Origin: CALKKN01 sp041571375
GTDB taxonomy: Bacteria > Pseudomonadota > Gammaproteobacteria > Xanthomonadales > SZUA-36
Reading direction: 5' to 3'
Assembly: GCA_041571375.1 (NCBI GenBank)
Contig: JBFFUJ010000158.1
Location: forward strand, 1-5,972
Length of the DNA stretch: 5,972 nt
Shown here: positions 1 through 5,114 of the stretch, piece by piece
Numbering within the stretch: position 1 is the first letter of the stretch
Layout: each line of letters begins with the position of its first letter
The notes under the pieces: generated by a model
What the model saw: the letters and a program-made list of their open reading frames with translations, nothing else
Told to the model about the DNA's origin: nothing
Databases searched by the model: none
Program-made: the position numbers and the translations under genes

Positions 1-627
1 CTGGTGCCCGAACATCACCGCGCCGAGCATCACCTCCTCTGAAAGCAGATTCGCCTCGGATTCCACCATCAGCACGGCATTCTCGGTGCCGGCCACCACC
101 AGGTCCAGGGCCGAGTTCTTCAGCTGGCTGCTGGTCGGGTTCAGGACGTACTGGCCATCGACGTAGCCGACCCGGGCGGCTCCGATGGGACCGCTGAACG
201 GAATCCCGGAGAGCGCCAGTGCCGCCGAGGTGCCGATCAGCGCCGGAATGTCACCGTCGACCTCACCGTCTGAAGACATCAGTGTGGCGACAATCTGGAT
301 CTCGTTCATGAATCCATCCGGGAACAGCGGGCGGATCGGGCGATCGATCAACCGGCAGGTCAGCGTCTCCTTTTCGGTCGGACGGCCTTCGCGCTTGAAG
401 AACCCCCCCGGAATGCGTCCTGCCGCATAGAATCTTTCCTGATAATTCACGGTCAGCGGAAAAAAGGATTGGCCCGGAGTCGCCTCCGTGCGGCCCACCG
501 CGGTCACCAGCACCACGGTTCCACCGATGGTGACGACAACCGAGCCACTGGCCTGCCGGGCAGCGCGCCCGGTTTCCATCGTGACCTGCTGGTCACCGTA
601 TTGAAAGGTCTTGATCAGTTTTTGCAC
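1..627 (-). CDS. pnp: Polyribonucleotide nucleotidyltransferase (PNPase), N-terminal part (3' end beyond window)
   Basis: PNPase is a trimeric phosphorolytic 3'-to-5' exoribonuclease of the RNA degradosome. The first 209 residues are present of about 700 expected. The translation matches E. coli PNPase throughout: KTFQYG (6-11), ETGRAARQA (18-26), FFPLTVNYQER (55-65), AAGRIPGGFFKREGRP (68-83), RLIDRPIRPLF (92-102), and GPIGAARVGY (146-155) through MLGAVMFGHQ (200-209) at the window edge. This covers the first RNase PH-like domain, whose FFKR (76-79) corresponds to the FFRR RNA-binding loop; the catalytic second PH domain, KH and S1 domains lie outside. The start is GTG at 627-625: an in-frame TGA lies 8 codons upstream with no ATG between. 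A weak GGGG (637-634) sits 6 bases before it. The 165-base leader carries two stem-loops. No frameshift seen. Confidence 0.97.
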   Translation of the reverse strand, partial: MQKLIKTFQYGDQQVTMETGRAARQASGSVVVTIGGTVVLVTAVGRTEATPGQSFFPLTVNYQERFYAAGRIPGGFFKREGRPTEKETLTCRLIDRPIRPLFPDGFMNEIQIVATLMSSDGEVDGDIPALIGTSAALALSGIPFSGPIGAARVGYVDGQYVLNPTSSQLKNSALDLVVAGTENAVLMVESEANLLSEEVMLGAVMFGHQ

Positions 628-655
628 AGTATTCCCCGTCTGATAATTGGTTCAA

Positions 656-707
656 AGCCTCAAAAGCGCGCGCTCCGGCAAATGTTGACTCTGCCAGAGC
701 GAAGGCC
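656..707 (-). other. Stem-loop in the pnp leader (candidate RNase III processing structure)
   Basis: CGCTCTGGCA (701-692) pairs with TGCCGGAGCG (680-671) to give a 10-bp stem, including one G-U, around an 11-base loop. An outer GGCCTT/GAGGCT helix (707-702 with 661-656, G-U ends included) can extend it across a 9-base bulge (662-670). The G-U pair would be a C-A mismatch on the plus strand, so the fold favours the minus-strand transcript. The core stem ends 43 bases before the pnp start. E. coli pnp has an RNase III-cleaved stem in this spacer, through which PNPase autoregulates; equivalence is inference. Confidence 0.5.
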
Positions 708-748
708 GTGCCTCGATACGAAACTTGTCTAAGGCTGGATCAGCTGCA

Positions 749-781
749 GCTGCCGTTTACCCGACAAGGGAAAACGGCTGC
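749..781 (-). other. Stem-loop just downstream of rpsO
   Basis: Beginning 11 bases after the rpsO stop, GC(781-780), GCCGTTT (778-772) and CCC (770-768) pair with GGG (762-760), AAACGGC (758-752) and GC (750-749). This gives 12 pairs with two single mismatches and a 5-base loop. No T-tract follows, so it is not a classical intrinsic terminator. By position it matches the stem-loop that ends most E. coli rpsO messages and protects the 3' end; a similar end-stabilising role is inference. Confidence 0.55.
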
Positions 782-792
782 GACACCCTGAC

Positions 793-1062
793 CTAGCGGC
801 GCAGGCCGAGACGATTGATCAGGTCGCGATACCGCTCGATGTCCTTGTTTTTCAGGTAATCGAGCAGGCTGCGGCGCTTGTTCACCAAGCGCAACAGTCC
901 GCGCCGGGAATGATGATCGCCCTTATGCACCTTGAAATGATCGGTGAGATACTGGATTCGCCCGGTCAACAATGCCACCTGGACCTCGGGAGATCCGGTG
1001 TCGTTATCCGAGCGAGCATACTCGCTGACAATTTTTGCCTTTGCTTCCGCATCAAAAGACAT
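793..1062 (-). CDS. rpsO: 30S ribosomal protein S15
   Basis: S15 is a primary binder of the central domain of 16S rRNA (the h20-h21-h22 junction) and nucleates assembly of the 30S platform. The product has 89 residues, exactly the E. coli length. Conserved blocks: AKIVSEYARSDNDTGSPEVQVALLT (8-33), DHHSRRGLLRLV (49-60), KRRSLLDYLK (62-71) and the C-terminus INRLGLRR (82-89). The rRNA-contacting Thr22-Gly23, Gln28, His42, Asp49, Ser52 and Tyr69 are all present. The start is supported by a purine-rich ribosome site and by the MSxxxEAKAKIV N-terminus. It stands alone between a 152-base leader spacer and a 165-base spacer before pnp. In E. coli S15 represses its own translation by trapping the ribosome on a leader pseudoknot; a leader structure is possible here but unproven. 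Confidence 0.99.
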   Translation of the reverse strand: MSFDAEAKAKIVSEYARSDNDTGSPEVQVALLTGRIQYLTDHFKVHKGDHHSRRGLLRLVNKRRSLLDYLKNKDIERYRDLINRLGLRR

Positions 1063-1065
1063 GGT

Positions 1066-1074
1066 TCCTTCTCC
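1066..1074 (-). promoter_or_regulatory. Ribosome binding site of rpsO
   Basis: GGAGAAGGA on the coding strand precedes the ATG at 1062. GGAG is 8 bases and AAGGA 3 bases upstream. It could pair with upstream CTT and CTC segments, which would hide it. Confidence 0.7.
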
Positions 1075-1098
1075 ATATCTAGAGCCGCGAAGCCTTTG

Positions 1099-1141
1099 AA
1101 AAAACCCGCCGGGCCATCAGCCCGCAAGAACTAGGGTCTTT
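1099..1141 (-). terminator. Stem-loop with T6 tract between truB and rpsO (partial terminator or attenuator candidate)
   Basis: On the coding strand CGGGC (1124-1120) and GCCCG (1114-1110) form a perfect 5-bp stem with loop TGATG, followed by GCGGG and then TTTTTT (1104-1099). An outer stem is also possible: AAAGACCC (1141-1134) with GGGTTTTT (1107-1100), eight pairs including one G-U that exists only in the minus-strand RNA. If the inner hairpin acts alone it resembles an intrinsic terminator, though 5 bases separate stem and T-tract; if the outer stem forms, the T-tract is sequestered. The T-tract ends 36 bases before the rpsO ATG, inside the leader expected from the candidate promoter. Termination activity is inference. 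Confidence 0.4.
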
Positions 1142-1157
1142 GCAAAAACTTCGAAGC

Positions 1158-1176
1158 CCCGGTTGAATCAGCCGGG
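1158..1176 (-). other. Short stem-loop in the truB-rpsO spacer
   Basis: CCCGG (1176-1172) pairs with CCGGG (1162-1158) around a 9-base loop that could add two further pairs after a mismatch. A T5 run (1148-1144) follows 9 bases later, too far for a classical terminator. It overlaps the predicted start of the candidate rpsO promoter, so it would be whole only in read-through transcripts from upstream. Confidence 0.4.
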
Positions 1177-1177
1177 T

Positions 1178-1206
1178 ATTTTAAACCCCGAAATCACCCG
1201 AAACAA
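1178..1206 (-). promoter_or_regulatory. Candidate sigma70 promoter for rpsO
   Basis: Just after the truB stops the coding strand reads TTGTTT (1206-1201), a 17-base spacer, then TAAAAT (1183-1178). The -10 matches consensus at 5 of 6 positions, the -35 at 3 of 6, and spacing is optimal. Transcription would begin near 1171, giving an rpsO leader of about 108 bases. E. coli rpsO also has its own promoter in this spacer. The AT-rich stretch stands out in a GC-rich region, but the weak -35 keeps this tentative. Confidence 0.45.
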
Positions 1207-1214
1207 GCTATTTA

Positions 1215-2132
1215 TTACTCCGTGGGCATCGGCAGATGCAGCAATCTGCGGACTTTCAAGCGCCCGTGCCCGTCGACCTCGCCGAAACCGAGCAGCTGTC
1301 CCGCCGGGCCATGGACGCGAACCAGGCCGGGGGAACCTTCGGCAACGGACTGCTCATTCCCATGGACGAAACGGGCGGCGCCAGCCGCATCCAGCTCCAT
1401 TGCCGGCCGATCCCTCAGGCCCGCATCCGGCGGAAGCAGGGCCTCGTCAAGCCGGCCGTCCGCGGCCATAGCCTCCAGCGTGCTCAGCGAAACCATCTCG
1501 TCTTCTCTGAATGGGTCCACGGCGAGGCGCCGGAGCGCCCCGAGGTGTCCACAGCTGCTCAGCTCGCTCGCGATATCTTGGGCCAGCGTCCGCACGTAGG
1601 TGCCCTTGGAGCAATGCACGCGGAACTCCAGGACGGGCGGTTGCCAGGCGACCAGCTCCAGCGAGTGGATCGTGACTTCGCGGGGCCGGCGCTCCACCTC
1701 CTGACCTTTTCGGGCAAGCCGGTAGAGGGGCTGCCCCTGGTGTTTCAGCGCCGAGTACATCGGCGGGATCTGCACAATCCGGCCGCAGAACCCGGCCAGC
1801 ACCTGCCGCACGTGCTCCGGGGCCACGTCCGGCACGTCGGCCGTCGCTGCCGTTTCGCCCTCGGTGTCGCCAGTCGTGGTGGACCGGCCGAGCAGGACCT
1901 GCGCCACGTAGGTTTTGGCGGCATCCAGCATGAAGGCTGCCGTCTTGGTTGCCTCGCCGAGGCAGATGGGCAGCATGCCGGTGGCAAACGGATCCAGAGT
2001 GCCGGTGTGTCCCGCCTTGCGGGCCTGATACAGGCCGCGGACGCGCTGCAAAGCCTGGTTGGAGGAGAGGCCCTCCGGTTTGTCGAGCAGTACGAGCCCG
2101 TGTACGTTGCGGCCCTTTCTGCGCCGGCTCAT
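1215..2132 (-). CDS. truB: tRNA pseudouridine(55) synthase TruB
   Basis: TruB isomerises U55 to pseudouridine in the T-loop of tRNAs and also acts as a tRNA folding chaperone. The product has 305 residues (E. coli 314). Family motifs: HGLVLLDKPEGLSSN (11-25), the catalytic block GHTGTLDPFATG (41-52) with nucleophile Asp47 (E. coli Asp48), KTYV with Tyr75 (E. coli Tyr76), QIPPMYSALK (121-130), and HCSKGTYVRT (173-182). The C-terminal part (about 245-305) fits the TruB/PUA-like RNA-binding region, with LGFGEVD and RRLL. The start ATG shares ATGA with the rbfA stop (bases 2129-2132), and no clear Shine-Dalgarno sequence precedes it, so initiation is probably coupled to rbfA translation. It ends with tandem TAA TAA. 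Intact. Confidence 0.98.
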   Translation of the reverse strand: MSRRRKGRNVHGLVLLDKPEGLSSNQALQRVRGLYQARKAGHTGTLDPFATGMLPICLGEATKTAAFMLDAAKTYVAQVLLGRSTTTGDTEGETAATADVPDVAPEHVRQVLAGFCGRIVQIPPMYSALKHQGQPLYRLARKGQEVERRPREVTIHSLELVAWQPPVLEFRVHCSKGTYVRTLAQDIASELSSCGHLGALRRLAVDPFREDEMVSLSTLEAMAADGRLDEALLPPDAGLRDRPAMELDAAGAARFVHGNEQSVAEGSPGLVRVHGPAGQLLGFGEVDGHGRLKVRRLLHLPMPTE

Positions 2133-2518
2133 TCGTCGTCGCTGCGGCCGTGGTCCCCGGAGTGGCGCTGGTCGGCGGCCAGTGCAGCCTCGATCAGGTC
2201 GTCGATGCGCTGGCCGGTCTCCACCGACGCGTCATGCTCGAAGTGCAGTTCCGGCACCGTGCGGATGCGCATTTCCTGGCCCAGCCGACGCCGCAGGAAT
2301 CCGGCCGCCTTGTTCAGGGCCTCAATGCTCTTTGCGGCCTTGTCCGGATCGAACACGGTCACGAACACCCGGGCGTGCGCCAGGTCCCGCGTCACCTCCA
2401 CATCCGAAAGGCCGACGAACCCGACCTCGGGGTCTTTGAGTTCCAGCTGGATGAGACGCGCCAGTTCCCGCCGCACCGTGCCGGCTACCCGCTCGGATCG
2501 ATTGAAATCCCTTGGCAT
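2129..2518 (-). CDS. rbfA: Ribosome-binding factor A
   Basis: RbfA is a small KH-fold protein that binds immature 30S subunits near the 5' helix of 16S rRNA and is needed for late maturation and cold adaptation. The product has 129 residues (E. coli 133). The start MPRDFNRSERVA matches the family N-terminus (E. coli MAKEFGRPQRVA). Family blocks follow: ELKDPEVGFVGLSDVEVTRD, ARVFVTVF, AAGFLRRRLGQEMRIRTVPEL. The open frame extends 23 codons further upstream to 2587, but that extension overlaps infB, has no family similarity and lacks the ribosome site, so I chose the internal Met. The C-terminal tail is short and acidic (GRSDDE). The stop TGA overlaps the truB start in an ATGA, suggesting translational coupling. 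Confidence 0.96.
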   Translation of the reverse strand: MPRDFNRSERVAGTVRRELARLIQLELKDPEVGFVGLSDVEVTRDLAHARVFVTVFDPDKAAKSIEALNKAAGFLRRRLGQEMRIRTVPELHFEHDASVETGQRIDDLIEAALAADQRHSGDHGRSDDE

Positions 2519-2526
2519 CCCGAGAA

Positions 2527-2532
2527 CTCCGT
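2527..2532 (-). promoter_or_regulatory. Ribosome binding site that fixes the rbfA start
   Basis: ACGGAG on the coding strand ends 8 bases before the ATG at 2518-2516. It supports this Met over the upstream in-frame ATG at 2587, which lies inside the infB coding region. Confidence 0.75.
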
Positions 2533-2537
2533 CTGCT

Positions 2538-5072
2538 TCAGAGTGTCCGTGCGACCTCGATACGTTCGAAGCACTCGATCTGGTCACCGGGCTTGACGTC
2601 GTTGTACATCTTCACGCCAATACCGCACTCGGTTCCCGCCTGGACTTCCTTGACGTCGTCCTTGAAGCGGCGCAACGATTCCAGTTCGCCCTCGAAAATG
2701 ACCACGTTGTCGCGCAGCACGCGGATCGGGTTGTGGCGCCTCACCGCGCCTTCTACGACCAGGCAGCCCGCAATGGCGCCCAGCTTGGACGAGCGGAAGA
2801 CATCCTTGACCTCTGCGAGACCGATGATCTGCTCCTTGACCTCGGTGCCGAGCAGCCCCGATATGGCCGCCTTGACCTCGTCGATGGCGTCGTAAATGAC
2901 GCTGTAGTAGTGCAGATCCAGTTCGTGTTCCTGGATCATCTTGCGGGCCGTCGCATCGGCGCGCACATTGAACCCGATGATGATGGCCTCCGAGGCCTGG
3001 GCGAGGGACGCGTCGTTCTCGGTGATGGCGCCGACACCGGAGGCCACGACGTTCACCTTGACCTCTTCGGTGCTCAGTCGCGTCAGGGCATCACGCAATG
3101 CCTCGACACTGCCCTGGACATCCGCGCGGATCAGCAGGTTGACCGTGGTCTGTTCCTCCTTGCCCATGGTCTCGAAGAGATTCTGGAGATTGGCCGCCTG
3201 CTGCCTGGCCAGACGGGTTTCGCGCTGCCGGTCCTGGCGCAGCGCCGAGGCCTCGCGCGCCTTGCGCTCATTGGCTACGGCAATCATTTCGTCACCGGCC
3301 TCTGGCACGCCGGACAGTCCCTGCACGACAGCAGGCATCGAAGGTCCGGCGGATTCGATGGTCTCACCGCCCTCGTCGAACATGGCACGGACGCGCCCGA
3401 ATTCCTGGCCGGCCAGGATCATGTCTCCGCGATGCAGCGTTCCTTCCTGGATCAGCAAGGTGGCAATCGGGCCGCGGCCCTTGTCGAGGCTGGATTCGAC
3501 CACGACGCCCCGCGCCCGGATATCCGGGTTGGCCTTCAGTTCCATGACCTCGGCCTGCAGCAGAATGCTCTCCAGCAGGGTGTCGATGCCTTCTCCGGTC
3601 TTGGCGGACACGTTGACGAAAATGTGCTCGCCGCCCCACTCCTCGGAGATGACCTCTTCCTTGGAGAGGTCGGTGCGCACGCGGTCGAGATCGGCTTCCG
3701 GCTTGTCGATCTTGTTGACGGCCACGATGATCGGCGTCTCTGCGGCCCGGGCATGCTGGATCGCCTCCCGGGTCTGGGGCATGACGCCGTCATCCGCGGC
3801 AACGACCAGCACCACGATGTCTGTCGCCTGAGCGCCGCGGGCGCGCATGGCCGTGAACGCCGCATGGCCCGGGGTGTCCAGGAAGGTCACGATGCCCTTC
3901 TCGGTCTTCACATGATAGGCACCGATGTGCTGCGTGATACCACCGGCTTCACCTTCGACCACGTGCGCGTGCCTGATATGGTCCAGCAGGGACGTCTTGC
4001 CGTGGTCCACATGGCCCATGACCGTGACCACGGGAGGACGGGGCGCCTCTTCGCCGACATCCAGGTCTTCTTCGGCGATCAGTTCCTGCTCGATGTCTTT
4101 CTGCTCGGCCGCCTTCGCGGCGTGGCCCATTTCCTCGACGACCAGTATCGCCGTATCCTGATCGAGGCTCTGATTGATGGTCACCATCATGCCCATCTTC
4201 ATCATTACCTTGATCACCTCGCCCGCTTTTACCGCCATCTGCTTGGCCAGCTCGGCGACCGTAATCGCCTCCGGCACCTCGACTTCACGCATTACGGGCG
4301 CTGTCGGACGGGAGAAACCATGCTCGGTGGGCCTGGAGGCTGAGGGCCGCCGGGGACCGGCCTTGCGCCGACGCGCCATGACGCCCTCGGCGACGTGCAA
4401 TTCCTTCCGCCCGTAACGGGTTTTGGACTTGCCCTTTTCCTTCTCCCGGCGCCGCTGTTCGTCGGCGAGGCGGCGTGACCGCTCCTCTTCGCGCCGGCGT
4501 TCATCATCCTCTGCCCGGCGACGCGCCTCCTCGCGCTGCGCGCGCTCCTCGGCCTCACGACGACTGCGCTCCTCGGCCTCGCGCCGCGCCTGTTCCTCCG
4601 CCGCGACGCGCTCTTCTTCCTCGCGCTTGACTCGTGCCTTTTCGGCAGCTTCCTGCTGTGCGACTTCCTCGGCCTTACGCTGGGCGCGGGATTCCTCGAG
4701 GATTTGACGCGCCTGCTCGCGGTCGGCATCCGCAGTCCCGATCTGCTCCTGCACCACCTCCCGTTTGACGTAGGTCCGACGCTTTCTGACCTCGACGTTC
4801 ACGGTGCGGGCGGAGGCGCGGGGTCCGGAACCCGGGACACGAAGTTCGCTGACGGACTTGCGCTTGAGCGTCACCCGGCGTGGTGCCGTTGCATCGCTTT
4901 CCACCTTGCCGTGGCTGGCCCGCAGATGGGCCAACAGTCTCTTCTTGTCGTCATTGGAAACCGCGTCATCACCGCTTTTGGCCGTGATACCGGCGTCATT
5001 GAGCTGTGCCAGCAACTTGTTGCTGTCGACTCCCAGCACGTCGGCCAACTGGTTTACGGTTACTTTGGACAT
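2538..5072 (-). CDS. infB: Translation initiation factor IF-2
   Basis: IF2 is the GTPase that brings fMet-tRNA to the 30S subunit and promotes 50S joining. The product has 844 residues (E. coli 890). Order: a first IF2_N module (1-50, start MSKVTVNQLADVLG), the IF2-associated basic segment (about 66-104), a highly charged Arg/Glu/Ala helical linker (about 115-215), a basic KTRYGRKELHV stretch (218-227), a second IF2_N module (about 263-315), then the G domain. G motifs are intact: G1 GHVDHGKT (353-360), G2 GGITQHIGA (377-385), G3 DTPGH (399-403), G4 NKID (453-456), G5 SAK (489-491). The rest matches domains II and III and the C-terminal fMet-tRNA-binding domain (about 745-844, including AGC at 768-770). 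It ends with TGA at 2540-2538, 19 bases before rbfA. Full-length, with no sign of damage. Confidence 0.99.
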   Translation of the reverse strand: MSKVTVNQLADVLGVDSNKLLAQLNDAGITAKSGDDAVSNDDKKRLLAHLRASHGKVESDATAPRRVTLKRKSVSELRVPGSGPRASARTVNVEVRKRRTYVKREVVQEQIGTADADREQARQILEESRAQRKAEEVAQQEAAEKARVKREEEERVAAEEQARREAEERSRREAEERAQREEARRRAEDDERRREEERSRRLADEQRRREKEKGKSKTRYGRKELHVAEGVMARRRKAGPRRPSASRPTEHGFSRPTAPVMREVEVPEAITVAELAKQMAVKAGEVIKVMMKMGMMVTINQSLDQDTAILVVEEMGHAAKAAEQKDIEQELIAEEDLDVGEEAPRPPVVTVMGHVDHGKTSLLDHIRHAHVVEGEAGGITQHIGAYHVKTEKGIVTFLDTPGHAAFTAMRARGAQATDIVVLVVAADDGVMPQTREAIQHARAAETPIIVAVNKIDKPEADLDRVRTDLSKEEVISEEWGGEHIFVNVSAKTGEGIDTLLESILLQAEVMELKANPDIRARGVVVESSLDKGRGPIATLLIQEGTLHRGDMILAGQEFGRVRAMFDEGGETIESAGPSMPAVVQGLSGVPEAGDEMIAVANERKAREASALRQDRQRETRLARQQAANLQNLFETMGKEEQTTVNLLIRADVQGSVEALRDALTRLSTEEVKVNVVASGVGAITENDASLAQASEAIIIGFNVRADATARKMIQEHELDLHYYSVIYDAIDEVKAAISGLLGTEVKEQIIGLAEVKDVFRSSKLGAIAGCLVVEGAVRRHNPIRVLRDNVVIFEGELESLRRFKDDVKEVQAGTECGIGVKMYNDVKPGDQIECFERIEVARTL
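4428..4730 (-). other. Low-complexity charged helical segment of IF2
   Basis: This part of infB encodes residues about 115-215, dominated by Arg, Glu, Ala and Gln, with RREAEER present twice (163-169 and 171-177). It is a predicted long charged helix linking the N-terminal modules to the G domain, a region known to vary in length among bacterial IF2 proteins. The DNA is locally repetitive for that reason only. Confidence 0.8.
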
Positions 5073-5074
5073 AA

Positions 5075-5098
5075 AAAACGCTCCTTCGAAAACGCTCC
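5075..5098 (-). repeat. 10-bp direct repeat duplicating a GGAG-containing segment ahead of infB
   Basis: Read on the coding strand, GGAGCGTTTT occurs twice, at 5098-5089 and 5084-5075, separated by CGAA. Each copy has a Shine-Dalgarno-like GGAG. The downstream copy is correctly spaced for the infB ATG at 5072; the upstream copy is 22 to 23 bases from the ATG, too far to serve that start. This could be a chance or slipped duplication, or a ribosome standby site; the sequence alone cannot decide. Confidence 0.6.
5081..5086 (-). promoter_or_regulatory. Ribosome binding site of infB
   Basis: AAGGAG on the coding strand lies 8 bases before the ATG at 5072-5070, a strong match to the 16S anti-Shine-Dalgarno sequence. 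It supports this start, as does the IF2 N-terminal domain beginning right at that Met. Confidence 0.85.
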
Positions 5099-5110
5099 AA
5101 CCCCGGGGTT
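5099..5110. repeat. 12-bp perfect palindrome in the nusA-infB spacer
   Basis: AACCCCGGGGTT reads identically on both strands and sits just after the nusA tandem stops. As RNA it could form only a four-pair stem with a CCGG tetraloop. No T-tract follows directly, so it is not a convincing terminator. Function unknown. Confidence 0.6.
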
Positions 5111-5114
5111 CTTA

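Noticed and set aside
185..732. Plus-strand open frames at 185-430 and 469-732
   Set aside because: Both lie mainly opposite pnp or its leader, with low-complexity or unrecognised translations and no supporting context.
628..748. A separate sigma70 promoter for pnp
   Set aside because: TAGACA-like and AATTAT-like hexamers exist on the coding strand but none pair at 16-18 base spacing with a credible partner. TTTGAA-17-AATACT is well spaced, but its -10 abuts the GTG, so the transcript would begin inside the gene.
1163..1471. Plus-strand open frame starting in the truB-rpsO spacer
   Set aside because: It runs antisense into truB and becomes an Arg/Pro/Gly/His-rich translation typical of a shadow frame.
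1236..4343. A 1035-codon plus-strand open frame opposite truB, rbfA and infB
   Set aside because: Its codons lie exactly back-to-back with the truB and infB codons, so stops arise only where those genes use TTA, CTA or TCA, which are rare in GC-rich genomes. The translation shows no recognisable family, is rich in His, Asp, Arg and Gly as expected of antisense reading, and spans three certain genes.
4428..4730. Repetitive DNA resembling a tandem repeat array
   Set aside because: It is the Arg/Glu/Ala-rich linker of IF2 in an intact reading frame; the repetition follows from amino-acid composition.
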